The notes: generated from the sequence alone by a model not told the origin. Shown: positions 48,795 through 59,300, counted from the stretch's first letter. The stretch: DNA of 64,000 nucleotides from an uncultured Acinetobacter sp. (GCF_947493735.1 NZ_CANLSL010000002.1:1-64000); one strand, 5' to 3'. Program-made: numbers and translations.

Positions 48795-49451
48795 CTAAAA
48801 TGGCGTTTGACAAACAAAGTTCAATGTTTGCTCTGTAACAGGATGTACAAAACTCAGCTCCGCCGCATGCAAACACAGGCGCTCAGAGAGCGATTGCCCT
48901 TGTACTGTGGCGTATAGCGTATCGCCAATAATCGGATGACCGATATATTGGGTATGTACACGCAATTGGTGCGAACGTCCTGTAATCGGTTTTAAAACAA
49001 TCCGACTCACAGGCACATCCTGAATATAAAAATTTTCGATAATTTGATAATAACTTTGCGCAGATTTAGAATGCGATTCATCGGCGATATGCAGTGGCGG
49101 ATGCGCTTCGTCATAACGCACAGGCACATTGATCTCGGCAAAATCGTCAAAATGTCCGCTCAAATGCCCTTCGACAATGGCGTGATATTTTTTTTCCGTT
49201 TGACGCTGTTGGAATTGAATGGAGATATGACGCTGTGCTGCTTTATTTAAAGCAAAGACTAAAATGCCCGAAGTATCTCGATCAAGACGATGAACGAGGA
49301 GTGTTTTTGATTCTTCTTGTAAAAGGCGTGTCTGTACACTGTCAGTGAGCGCTTCGCCTTTTCCTGGCACACTGAGTAGACCTGCAGGCTTGTTGATGAC
49401 CATCACATCGTCGTCACGATAAATCAGACAGTCTTGCAAAAAGTTCGGCAA
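48795..49451 (-). CDS. RluA-family pseudouridine synthase
   Basis: INKPAGLLSVPGKGEA, LLVHRLDRDTSGILVFA, ITGRSHQLRVHTQYIGHPIIGDTLYA. Confidence 0.9.
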   Translation of the reverse strand: MPNFLQDCLIYRDDDVMVINKPAGLLSVPGKGEALTDSVQTRLLQEESKTLLVHRLDRDTSGILVFALNKAAQRHISIQFQQRQTEKKYHAIVEGHLSGHFDDFAEINVPVRYDEAHPPLHIADESHSKSAQSYYQIIENFYIQDVPVSRIVLKPITGRSHQLRVHTQYIGHPIIGDTLYATVQGQSLSERLCLHAAELSFVHPVTEQTLNFVCQTPF

Positions 49452-49673
49452 CGCCTTTCCACCTAATGATCATTAAAGTTTGCAGGTGCAGATGATAGTA
49501 ACTTAGGCGATACTGCGCAAGCAAATCTATCTAAAAATATTTGAACATATAGTCAAATCAATCAACCATTGAGTCGGAATAATTAGTTGTGTATAAATGA
49601 TCTACAGCACTTGAACTTCAAGGCGTGAATGGTTAAGCTCAAAGTTATTCGTTTGATAATATCTGCATTAAAA

Positions 49674-50630
49674 ATGTCTAATTCTTCACATCAACATTCA
49701 CACGACCATGCAACTGATCAGCACGATCATAAGCATAACCACGACCATAGCCATATCCCCAATAATAAAAAAATCCTGACCATCAGTTTTATCCTGATCA
49801 CCATATTTATGGTGGCAGAGTTTGTCGGTGGCTATATGACTAATAGCTTGGCGCTGATCTCTGATGCAGGACATATGCTCAGTGATTCTGTGGCACTGGG
49901 TATTGCTCTCTTTGCCGTTTTTCTCGGTGAAAAAACCAGTAATGCTCGTAAAAGTTTTGGCTATCAACGCTTCGAAATCCTAGCCGCAGCCATCAACGGC
50001 ATTACCCTTGTGGCGATTTCGATTTATATCTTTGTTGAAGCGATTTTACGGTTACAAACACCTGAAGACATTCATGTGCAAGGCATGTTGATCATCGCCA
50101 GTTTGGGCTTATTGATTAATATCATTGTGGCGTGGATGATGTTTAAAGGTAGTGATACCGAACACGATCTCAATATGCGTGGTGCATTTTTGCATGTGCT
50201 CAGTGATTTGCTCGGTTCGGTTGGCGCAATCATTGCGGCATTGTGTATTTATTTCTTCGCATGGCAATGGGCGGATACGGTGGCGAGTGTATTGGTGGCG
50301 CTCTTGGTACTGCGTAGTGGTTGGAGTGTAGTGAAGCAATCCACACACGTATTAATGCAAGGCACGCCTGAGCGATTCGATGTTGCTGAGATTCAAGCGC
50401 AAATCATGGCTAATGATCGTATCCTCGATGTGCACGATCTGCATATTTGGAGTTTATCGAGTAAGCGTTATATCTTGAGCTGTCATATCGTGGTCGATGA
50501 TCAGATGACCATGCAATCTGTACAAAGTCTACTGCATGAGGTTGAGCAATCGTTACAAGCCATCGGTATTGAGCATGTGACCATACAGACGGAAACTCGA
50601 AATCATCAGCATGCCGAGCTTGATTTTTAA
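49674..50630 (+). CDS. Cation diffusion facilitator (Zn/Cd/Co efflux, CzcD/ZitB-like)
   Basis: His-rich N-terminus HQHSHDHATDQHDHKHNHDHSH; ALISDAGHMLSDSVALGIALFAVFLGEK; HVLSDLLGSVGAI. Confidence 0.93.
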   Translation: MSNSSHQHSHDHATDQHDHKHNHDHSHIPNNKKILTISFILITIFMVAEFVGGYMTNSLALISDAGHMLSDSVALGIALFAVFLGEKTSNARKSFGYQRFEILAAAINGITLVAISIYIFVEAILRLQTPEDIHVQGMLIIASLGLLINIIVAWMMFKGSDTEHDLNMRGAFLHVLSDLLGSVGAIIAALCIYFFAWQWADTVASVLVALLVLRSGWSVVKQSTHVLMQGTPERFDVAEIQAQIMANDRILDVHDLHIWSLSSKRYILSCHIVVDDQMTMQSVQSLLHEVEQSLQAIGIEHVTIQTETRNHQHAELDF

Positions 50631-50665
50631 AGGGCTTGATTTTTGAAGCGTTTGATTTTTAAAGT
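50618..50665 (+). repeat. Three tandem imperfect 16-bp repeats spanning the CDF gene stop codon
   Basis: GCTTGATTTTTAAAGG / GCTTGATTTTTGAAGC / GTTTGATTTTTAAAGT, contiguous. Confidence 0.7.
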
Positions 50666-50762
50666 GCTAGGTTTAAACGATAGATTATTAAAGCGAGTTA
50701 TGTTTTAATACGCACAGTTTGAGATGAGCCTCATACAGTATACGGCTTGATCTGTATACGAC

Positions 50763-50789
50763 TAGCCCTGCTGATGCGGGGCTTTTTAT
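50763..50789 (+). terminator. Rho-independent terminator
   Basis: AGCCCTG-CTGATG-CGGGGCTTTTTATT. Confidence 0.82.
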
Positions 50790-50808
50790 TGCTTAAAATT
50801 TCTTGCAG

Positions 50809-51147
50809 TCACTTTGTTCGGTAATGTGGATCTTTTTTCCAAATAATCTGATTAAAATAAAGTTCAAAGAACATTGCGATTTTCTTCGCAATAGAGGTTT
50901 TAAACAACTTGGAATCCATGTAAATCATCGGCTGATCTTTTTTAGTATTGAAAATTACACGACCTCGTGGAATTTCCTCATATTCGATATATTGTAAATG
51001 CGAATTTTCCACACGCAACTTTTCCCAATACTGCACATGGTTATAATCGCTGTCGATTAAACCCAATGAATCTGCATCATTTTGATCAAAATGATGCGCT
51101 ATACCAATCACTCGATCTTGATCATACCAAAAGATACCGATTTTCAA
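50809..51147 (-). CDS. Small conserved-looking protein of unknown function (TTG start)
   Basis: Begins (TTG) MKIGIFWYDQDRVIGIAHHF...; start codon abuts the stop of the upstream ORF (TAA TTG). Confidence 0.7.
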   Translation of the reverse strand: MKIGIFWYDQDRVIGIAHHFDQNDADSLGLIDSDYNHVQYWEKLRVENSHLQYIEYEEIPRGRVIFNTKKDQPMIYMDSKLFKTSIAKKIAMFFELYFNQIIWKKDPHYRTK

Positions 51148-51882
51148 TTATTTACTCGGAAGAAGTTCTAAAAGTTTATTGCGAGCAATTTTTGCTTCTT
51201 TTCGCCCTCTAATCGTCGATGGATGCTGAATCCTGAAACATTGATATTTATCATTAAAGTTAAATTGCCATAGCTGATTTTTCGTAATGTCATTACTTTC
51301 AAAGGTTTTTGAGTCTTTACACTTATCTAGCGGAAACATTTCACGTCTGTACTTAACAGAGGACAATCCATTCGCCAAGATGATGAAATTTGGCTGAAAA
51401 TAGTTTAATTGAGCTTGCAACAAACTTTTTGAAACCTCATGAATTTCTTTAAAATATTTTGTATTGATCGGACTTTTCTTCCTCCACGAAAAAGCAAATA
51501 AATTGCAATACAACAGCCCATCACTTCCACTCCTTTCAGAAACAGCTCTCGTGAAATCATGAAAAGTAATTTTGCCTGTATTTTTTAACGACAATTGTTT
51601 CTCAAAGAAATTTTTTTGCTTAGCTATTGAACGATCAATATAATCTTTCAAATTCGAATAATGACTTTCTCCTTGCACATCCCACCCTCGCGTTTCCGCA
51701 CCAATGATCATAATTTTATTTTTTGCTTCAAAGTATTGATCAGGCTGGCTTGGCAAAAACAGCCCTGATAGACCTGCTTTTTCATGATATTTCGTTTCGG
51801 GATGATTTTTATCAAAGTAACTTTCATCTAAATTTGAAAGTATGTCTAAATATTCATTCTTAAGAGTGTTTGCGTTTTTCAT
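51148..51882 (-). CDS. Uncharacterised protein, possible uracil-DNA glycosylase-fold protein (paralog of 51913..52629)
   Basis: KIMIIGAETRGWD ... NFIILANG ... FRIQHPSTIRGRKEAKIARNKLLELL; motif order resembles the UDG superfamily. Confidence 0.7.
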   Translation of the reverse strand: MKNANTLKNEYLDILSNLDESYFDKNHPETKYHEKAGLSGLFLPSQPDQYFEAKNKIMIIGAETRGWDVQGESHYSNLKDYIDRSIAKQKNFFEKQLSLKNTGKITFHDFTRAVSERSGSDGLLYCNLFAFSWRKKSPINTKYFKEIHEVSKSLLQAQLNYFQPNFIILANGLSSVKYRREMFPLDKCKDSKTFESNDITKNQLWQFNFNDKYQCFRIQHPSTIRGRKEAKIARNKLLELLPSK

Positions 51883-51912
51883 ACTGTTTCCCTATTGAAA
51901 AAAATAAGTAAA

Positions 51913-52629
51913 TCACATCATTTCTTTTAAACTTTGCATTGCATCGTTCTGATATTTTTTAGTAAATTTTCCATAATAACTTGGATGATATAATCTAATA
52001 CCGTTAAATCCACATAATTCAAGTTGTGCTATTTCACGAATTGAATAACCATTTCCAAATTGGCTAATCTTTATTTCTGGAAAATGAAATCTTATGTCAT
52101 GGTCTCTATTTGGTCCAGTCATAAATATACATAAATCAGGTTTGATAATTTGTAACTCATGGGAAATGACAGAAAAATTTTCACGTTCTATTTTTCTTAT
52201 AGCATCAAATATTCCCGATCCCAAATTTTTAGATTTACCTATTTTAGAAATATTATTCCAAATAAATACTGGTGACTTTCCCTGATCTAAAACAGCATTT
52301 GAAAGTTCTCTTTCAAAATAACGGAATTTTTTCCAAAACGAACTTTTAGAGTATCCCTCATAGAAATTACGTTCTAAGAAAAATTTTTCGTACTCTGACA
52401 TCCCAATCTCTATCCACTCTTCTAATGTGCGGTGGTCATACCACCCTAGAGTTTCTTGCCCAAAGATAATAATTTTATATGCGGTAGGATTATTTATAGC
52501 TTCAGGAACTTTAATCAAGAAAGGCATTGCATACTTTTTATTCTGATTTTCCAGCGCATTAGATATATCATCCCAATGATTTCTATATAACATTTCTAAT
52601 TGTTCATTCTGATTCATACGTAAACTCAT
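51913..52629 (-). CDS. Uncharacterised protein, possible uracil-DNA glycosylase-fold protein (paralog of 51148..51882)
   Basis: KIIIFGQETLGWYD ... DLCIFMTGPNRDHDIR ... IRLYHPSYYGKFTKKYQNDAMQSLKEM. Confidence 0.7.
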   Translation of the reverse strand: MSLRMNQNEQLEMLYRNHWDDISNALENQNKKYAMPFLIKVPEAINNPTAYKIIIFGQETLGWYDHRTLEEWIEIGMSEYEKFFLERNFYEGYSKSSFWKKFRYFERELSNAVLDQGKSPVFIWNNISKIGKSKNLGSGIFDAIRKIERENFSVISHELQIIKPDLCIFMTGPNRDHDIRFHFPEIKISQFGNGYSIREIAQLELCGFNGIRLYHPSYYGKFTKKYQNDAMQSLKEMM

Positions 52630-52637
52630 ACTTCGGA

Positions 52638-53024
52638 TTATATTTCAGACAAATCATATAAAAAGTCTGATACTTTATTTGCAAGTATTTCATGTTCATC
52701 TTGTAATTCAACAATTTCCACCATCAAATCATCCAAGCCAGTTTGCTCTTGAATGCTGACACCTTGAATTTCCAAAAAAGTCAGCATCACAGCCAATCCA
52801 GTGCGCTTATTCCCATCAACAAAGGCATGACCTTTAGAAATTGCTATACCAAACCACGCCGCAATCTCGAACAAATCTTCGACTTGATTGTAGTACATTT
52901 GCTGTTCGATTCTGCCGAGGACACTTTCTAATTTCCCAATGTCACAACCCGCACGACCAACACCAGTTTGACGCAAAATTTCATCGTGTACCGCAACGAC
53001 GAAGGTCAGATTAATCAGACTCAT
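52638..53024 (-). CDS. doc: Doc/Fic-family type II toxin
   Basis: Fic/Doc motif HAFVDGNKRTGLAVMLTFLEIQG; 4-nt overlap with the upstream small ORF. Confidence 0.9.
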   Translation of the reverse strand: MSLINLTFVVAVHDEILRQTGVGRAGCDIGKLESVLGRIEQQMYYNQVEDLFEIAAWFGIAISKGHAFVDGNKRTGLAVMLTFLEIQGVSIQEQTGLDDLMVEIVELQDEHEILANKVSDFLYDLSEI

Positions 53025-53200
53025 TTATATGCCAACGCTTGTAATTCTGCTTTATGTTGTTGAATGATACGTTTCGCACTATGCATTACCACACGTTTAG
53101 TCGCTTCATCATCACTAAACTGCATCTCTAACACCTGTGCTTTGATGGCAGATCGCTGTTTACGATCATCAGAATTATATTTTTCAAGGCGCTTATTCAT
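53021..53200 (-). CDS. Small antitoxin-like protein upstream of Doc
   Basis: MNKRLEKYNSDDRKQRSAIKAQVLEMQFSDDEATKRVVMHSAKRIIQQHKAELQALAYK; positioned as the antitoxin, with translational coupling. Confidence 0.72.
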   Translation of the reverse strand: MNKRLEKYNSDDRKQRSAIKAQVLEMQFSDDEATKRVVMHSAKRIIQQHKAELQALAYK

Positions 53201-53280
53201 ATCATTTCTCACTCTTAAATCTCTTCAAAATATAGCATAGTAAAATGAATTATAGATTGTCATTTTTATTACTGCCAAAA

Positions 53281-53308
53281 AATAAGGGCTGATTACTCAG
53301 CCCTTATT
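53281..53308 (-). terminator. Rho-independent terminator downstream of acnB
   Basis: AATAAGGGCTGA-TTAC-TCAGCCCTTATT with a T tract on the minus strand. Confidence 0.85.
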
Positions 53309-53337
53309 CTACTCAATTCAATCTATTTATCAATAGA

Positions 53338-55977
53338 TTAGGTTAATTGAGCTGCTTGGATTTTCTTGGTATCTACAGTGTCAGCAGCTTTGGTGTAGTC
53401 AGCCATTTGATCAAAGTTGAGATACTTATAGATGTCACCTGCCATGCTGTCGATTTGCGACGCATATTGCTTGTATTCTTCAGGTGTAGGTAGTTTACCT
53501 AATACCGCAGCCACTGATGCAAGCTCAGCAGATGCAAGATATACATTTGCACCTTGACCTAGACGGTTCGGGAAGTTACGAGTCGAAGTCGATACCACAG
53601 TCGCACCTGGTTTCACACGTGCTTGGTTACCCATACACAGTGAACAGCCTGGCATCTCTGTACGCGCGCCTGCACGACCATACGTATTGAAGAAACCTTC
53701 TTCCATCAACTGCGCTTCGTCCATACGTGTTGGTGGAGCGATCCACAATTGCGTCGCGAGTGAGCCAGCAGGTACTTTCTCAAGCAATTTACCCGCCGCA
53801 CGGAAGTGACCGATGTTAGTCATACAAGAACCGATGAATACTTCATCGATCTTGTCGCCTTGTACTTCAGAAAGCAATTTTGCATCATCTGGATCGTTCG
53901 GGCAGCAAAGCACTGGCTCTTTGATGTCTGCAAGGTCGATTTCATAGACTTTGGTATATTCAGCGTCTGCATCAGCTTGAAGCAATGATGGATTAGCCAA
54001 CCATTTTTCCATGTTTTCGATACGACGAGCCATGGTACGTGCATCGCCATAACCTTGTGAAATCATCCACTTGAGCATAGTGATGTTTGAACGTAGGTAT
54101 TCAGCTACTTTCTCTTCTGACAATGTGATCGCACAGCCTGCAGCAGAACGCTCAGCAGAGGCATCAGACAATTCGAATGCTTGTTCAGCAGTCAGGTCTG
54201 TTTCCATTTCAGTTAAGTCGATCTCAAGGATACGACCAGAGAAGATATTTTTCTTACCTTTCTTCTCTACGGTCAAGTCGCCTTCTTTGATCGCATAGTA
54301 AGGAATCGCATGCACGAGGTCACGTAGTGTGATGCCCGGTTGCATTTTACCTTTGAACTTCACCAATACAGATTCAGGCATATCGAGTGGCATTACACCA
54401 GTCGCTGCAGCGAATGCAACTAGACCAGAACCCGCAGGGAAAGAAATACCGATTGGGAAACGTGTATGTGAATCACCACCAGTACCGACGGTATCAGGCA
54501 ACAACATACGGTTTAACCAAGAGTGAATAATACCGTCACCTGGACGAAGCGATACACCGCCACGGTTCATGATGAAGTCAGGCAAGCTGTGTTGCATTTC
54601 TACGTCAACTGGCTTTGGATATGCAGCCGTGTGACAGAAAGATTGCATTACAAGATCCGCTGAGAAGCCCAAGCACGCCAAATCTTTCAATTCGTCGCGT
54701 GTCATTGGACCTGTAGTATCTTGAGAGCCAACCGTAGTCATCTTCGGTTCACAGTAAGTGCCTGGGCGAACGCCTTGACCTTCTGGCAGACCGCATGCAC
54801 GACCAACCATTTTCTGAGCTAGAGAGAAGCCTTTGCCAGAGTCAGATGGTTGAACTGGAGTACGGAACAATGTAGATGGTTCAAGACCCAATGCTTCACG
54901 TGCTTTATTGGTCAAACCACGACCGATGATCAAGTTAATACGACCACCTGCACGTACTTCATCTAGAAGTACAGGGGTTTTCAATTGAGATTCAGCGATT
55001 TGCGCACCGTTTTTAAATGCAGTCACAGTTGCTGTGTCTTTGTTCACTTTTAGGGTCACTTCGTCGCCCATGTTCATGTCGTTCACATCAATCTCGATTG
55101 GCAATGCGCCTGCATCTTCCATCGTGTTGAAGAAAATCGGTGCGATCTTGCCACCTAGACACAAACCACCATCTTTTTTGTTTGGAATGTGAGGAATGTC
55201 ATCACCGAAGAACCACAATACAGAGTTGGTTGCAGATTTACGAGAAGAACCTGTACCAACAACGTCACCTACGTAGGCAACTGGATTACCTTTTGCGATC
55301 AATTCTTTGATTTGGTTGAGTGGACCAACTTCACCAGGTTGTTCAGGTTTGATGCCGTCACGTTCGTTTTTCAACATTGCATTGGCATGTAATGGGATGT
55401 CTGGGCGACTCCAAGCGTCTTGTGCAGGTGACAAGTCGTCAGTATTAGTTTCGCCAGTCACTTTGAATACTGTGAATGTAATTTCATCAGCAACGTCTTC
55501 ACGGCTCGTAAACCATTCTGCATCTGCCCAAGATTGAACAACTGCTTTAGCATTGGCATTACCTGCTTTCGCTTTATCAGCCACGTCATGGAATGCATCA
55601 AATACAAGCAAAGTCTTTTTCAATGCGGTTGCTGCAAGTTCTGCAAGCTCAGCATCATCCAAAAGCTCAACCAATGGTGCAACGTTATAACCACCCAGCA
55701 TTGTGCCAAGCAAATATACAGCACGCTTTTTATCGATCAGTGGAGAAGTTGCTTCGCCTTTTGCAAGCGCAGCCAAGAAAGCAGCTTTAACATAAGCGGC
55801 TTGGTCAACACCTGCTGGCACACGGTTTTCAAGCAAATCAACGATATACTCTTCTTCACCTGCTGGTGGATTTTTTAACAATTCAACCAAGTCAGCTGTT
55901 TGAGCATCGTCAAGCGGCTTCGGTGGGATTCCGAGTGCGGCACGTTCTTCTACGTGTTGGCGGTAAGCTTCTAGCAC
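53338..55977 (-). CDS. acnB: Aconitate hydratase B
   Basis: MLEAYRQHVEERAALGIPPKPLDDAQTADLVELLKNPP, GDSHTRFPIGISFPAGSGLVAFAAATG, CSLCMGNQARV. Confidence 0.98.
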   Translation of the reverse strand: MLEAYRQHVEERAALGIPPKPLDDAQTADLVELLKNPPAGEEEYIVDLLENRVPAGVDQAAYVKAAFLAALAKGEATSPLIDKKRAVYLLGTMLGGYNVAPLVELLDDAELAELAATALKKTLLVFDAFHDVADKAKAGNANAKAVVQSWADAEWFTSREDVADEITFTVFKVTGETNTDDLSPAQDAWSRPDIPLHANAMLKNERDGIKPEQPGEVGPLNQIKELIAKGNPVAYVGDVVGTGSSRKSATNSVLWFFGDDIPHIPNKKDGGLCLGGKIAPIFFNTMEDAGALPIEIDVNDMNMGDEVTLKVNKDTATVTAFKNGAQIAESQLKTPVLLDEVRAGGRINLIIGRGLTNKAREALGLEPSTLFRTPVQPSDSGKGFSLAQKMVGRACGLPEGQGVRPGTYCEPKMTTVGSQDTTGPMTRDELKDLACLGFSADLVMQSFCHTAAYPKPVDVEMQHSLPDFIMNRGGVSLRPGDGIIHSWLNRMLLPDTVGTGGDSHTRFPIGISFPAGSGLVAFAAATGVMPLDMPESVLVKFKGKMQPGITLRDLVHAIPYYAIKEGDLTVEKKGKKNIFSGRILEIDLTEMETDLTAEQAFELSDASAERSAAGCAITLSEEKVAEYLRSNITMLKWMISQGYGDARTMARRIENMEKWLANPSLLQADADAEYTKVYEIDLADIKEPVLCCPNDPDDAKLLSEVQGDKIDEVFIGSCMTNIGHFRAAGKLLEKVPAGSLATQLWIAPPTRMDEAQLMEEGFFNTYGRAGARTEMPGCSLCMGNQARVKPGATVVSTSTRNFPNRLGQGANVYLASAELASVAAVLGKLPTPEEYKQYASQIDSMAGDIYKYLNFDQMADYTKAADTVDTKKIQAAQLT

Positions 55978-56360
55978 GGTGTTATTCCTCTTTTTTAAAA
56001 AATTATTTGCGTTTCAGGTGCCTTAAGGCGTCCTTGCAAATAATACGGACGGACAAATTGTACTAAATTTGACGATAAAAGTTAATGCAATCATTGTGCA
56101 CAAAACTTGATGACGATTATTTTTTAAGAAAATACCATGCACCAATCTGTACTATTTCTGAACACTAACCACCTTTACTACAAATCAATTCGACGCTATT
56201 TTTACCAAAAATAATTTTGCCAAAATTTGATCAATAAACAACTACGACCTTTAGCGATGCGTTGTATCAAAATGTGTTCGCTCTATATTTAGAGATGTCA
56301 AGCTTTCATCAATCTTTAAGTTCAAACCTGCGATTGAGTATCACAGGTTCGAACTATTTC

Positions 56361-59300
56361 CTAAAATTTCCAGTTATAGAACACATCAATCGCACGCTCT
56401 AGCGATGATGTTGCTTCCAAATACAAACGACGGTTGACTTGATAACGCAAGGTCAAAGTATTGACTGGCGTAAAGATACCGACACCATAACGCAGATAGA
56501 GATCAGGCGTAATATAACCTGTCACACTCACTTGGGTATCGTTCCCAGAACCCTGTGCATCAAGCGCCAATCCACTCAAACCAAAACTACGTCCAATCTG
56601 ATTGGTCAAGGCACGTGTACCACCGAGCCCCATACTAATCCCTGCTGCTGCAAGCGTGTTATTAACATCAGACTTAAAGCCTTCAGTGTTTTTGACTGAG
56701 CCAGCACCCGAGCTAATCCGACCAGTAAGCAAGGCATTGAGTGCCTCTTGCTCTGTCAGTCCTGCGTCATTATAAATCTGAATATTTGGGCTAGATGCTT
56801 GGCCAGTGATTCTTACGCCAATCGTGCTGTTTTGAATATCTTTACTTGCTTCAATATCAAGGCCAGGATTGGCAAGTTCTCCACCAAAACGAGCGATGGC
56901 TCGAGTAAGCTCTAAGCGTTGACCATAAGCTTCAATCGTGACCTGACGACTGACACCGATTGCACCATTGGCTTGCAATGCAATCTGAGTCCCTCGCTGA
57001 CGTAGATTAATTCGACCCACTAATGGTATGGTACTATTAAAGCCTCTGAATATGACTGCATCACCTAAGTTCAGTGCAACATCAGCATTGATACGCCACG
57101 GACGTGATGCTTTTAAAATTGCCAATTGATCTTCGTTGCTACGCACTACACGAACATCACTCGATGTCCCAACAACATTCGCACTACCTTCTGGCATCGA
57201 AATAACTGCACGGGGTACCTTAATCTCTCCATTAACGACTAGCAAATGCTGTGTAGGTCTAATTTCAATATCAATATTTGGAGAAACTGAAGCACTAATC
57301 ATCGGCGGTTGCGCAACCAGTAATTCTTGACCACTAACATTCAACTGTATTCGAGGTGAACCAGCCCATGTGGCAAGGCCTGTAATTTTCCCTACACCTT
57401 TTCCTGCATTGAATGCACCCTCTAGAGTAGCTCCCGTATCACGAATCGATGTGGCAAGTTGAATATTTTGCAAATTCAACGGCACACTAATCATCGCAAT
57501 CTTGCCGTCTTTTAAGCGTACTTCTCCATTAAAGCTTGGTTGCTGTAATGTACCCGACAATCGTCCTGCAGCGGACAATGTGCCATCTAACTCACGAACA
57601 TCTGCAATAAATGGTTTAAATAGATTCAGTTTTACTTGATCAAGTGCAACCTGCCCAGAAACAGATTTATTTTCACCTTGTGTCCCCACTAAGACATCTA
57701 CATAGCCTGTACCCAGTAGTGGTGAGTCTGCATTGAGCTTGAGTGCTAAAGCCTGTGCTTGAGTTTTTGCACTCAAACGTACTTCTCGATATTCAATCAA
57801 GGTTGGTGGGATACCTTCCTCATTAGAAAGCCCAATATGCCCTTGACGTGTCACAAGCTGAGCATCGACATCCATTGGCTGACCTTCACGCCAAGACACA
57901 TGCGTATAGCCATTGAGCTGACCGTCAAGAGCTAGTCCTGATGGCATGAATGCTTGAAAATCGGCTAGTTCGAGATTCTGCATTTTTGCGGATACAACAC
58001 CTTGTGCTTTGCTTGCGATCAAAGGCTGATCAAGACAAATTTGGCTTTGCTGACGACCTTGACTCATCCAGCAATGCGCTGTCACCGTGATTTGTCCTTT
58101 TGCTTGACGATAAATAATCGAAGCATTTTGATTTTGTGTCAATCGGACACGCTGTGAATTGAAATCGCCTTTTTGGATTTGTCCAAGCCAATCATTTTGT
58201 GCATTAAAGCCACCTGCCATTTGCACATTAAATTTTGACTTATCATTGTTACCATCAAGCTTGAGCAAGTGTGCTTGTCGTGTGCCGACGAGTTCTGCTT
58301 TGACCTGATCAATACGACGCTTATTACTAGTGAGCCCTTGTAGATTAAAGATCAATTGCGAAGCAGTTTGACCTGTTGGCAACGTCCCGATCAGTGAAAC
58401 TTTCTCCACATTGATCTTATCTGAATAACTCAAATTCTCTGCGATCAGATTCGATTTTGCTTGAATCGTTGGCTGACTTTGTACTGATAAGAAGCCTTTG
58501 ATTGTTCCACCAAGCCCTACATAAAGTTCATCTAAGTTTGGTGCATTGACATTAAGTTGAAGTCGTTGAGCATTGCCTGCCGCATGCAAAATATTATTGG
58601 CATAACTCAACACCAAATTGTTTGCTTCAAACTGCGGCGGGACAAAACTATTATTCTCACCGAAGCTCACACTGAGATTACCTTTCCCAAGCAAAGGTTT
58701 ATTGTTGATATTGCCTCGAAGGTTTAAGTTTTGTACTGAGATATTTTTTTGTTGCTCAGACCATCGTCCCGACGTATTTACCCGACCCGTAACATTGCCT
58801 GATACATTGCCGACAAAGTATTGTGGCTTGAATTGATCCAATACAGCCTGAATATCCCAACCAATACCATTTTCAAGATTCACCATGCCTTTTGCATCAA
58901 GCTTACCTGCCGCACCTTGATGAAAGAGTTCATTGATTTTAATGAGCTTTGGCGTACCTGAAACATTAATTTTTAATGGGCCTTGACTATAATTTTGCGC
59001 ATTCAGTGACCCATCATATTGCACGGCAAAGCCTCTTAAACCAGACTGTGATTTGCCATCATGCATTAATAAAACAGCTGTAGACTGCCCTGTCAGCGCT
59101 ATCGTTTGCGTTTTATTGCCTTGTGGAAGCTGTCCGATTAAGTCAATACCTTTAAGCTGTATCACTTGTTTATTCGGTTCAGCATAGCCTGTTGCATGGA
59201 TGCTACCGTCCAAACGGTTGACTGGCGCACTTGGGCTAATCGTTTGCGGATTAAACCGTTTTGCAAGCAAATCTGCTTGCCAACGTAGCTGTGATTTTGT

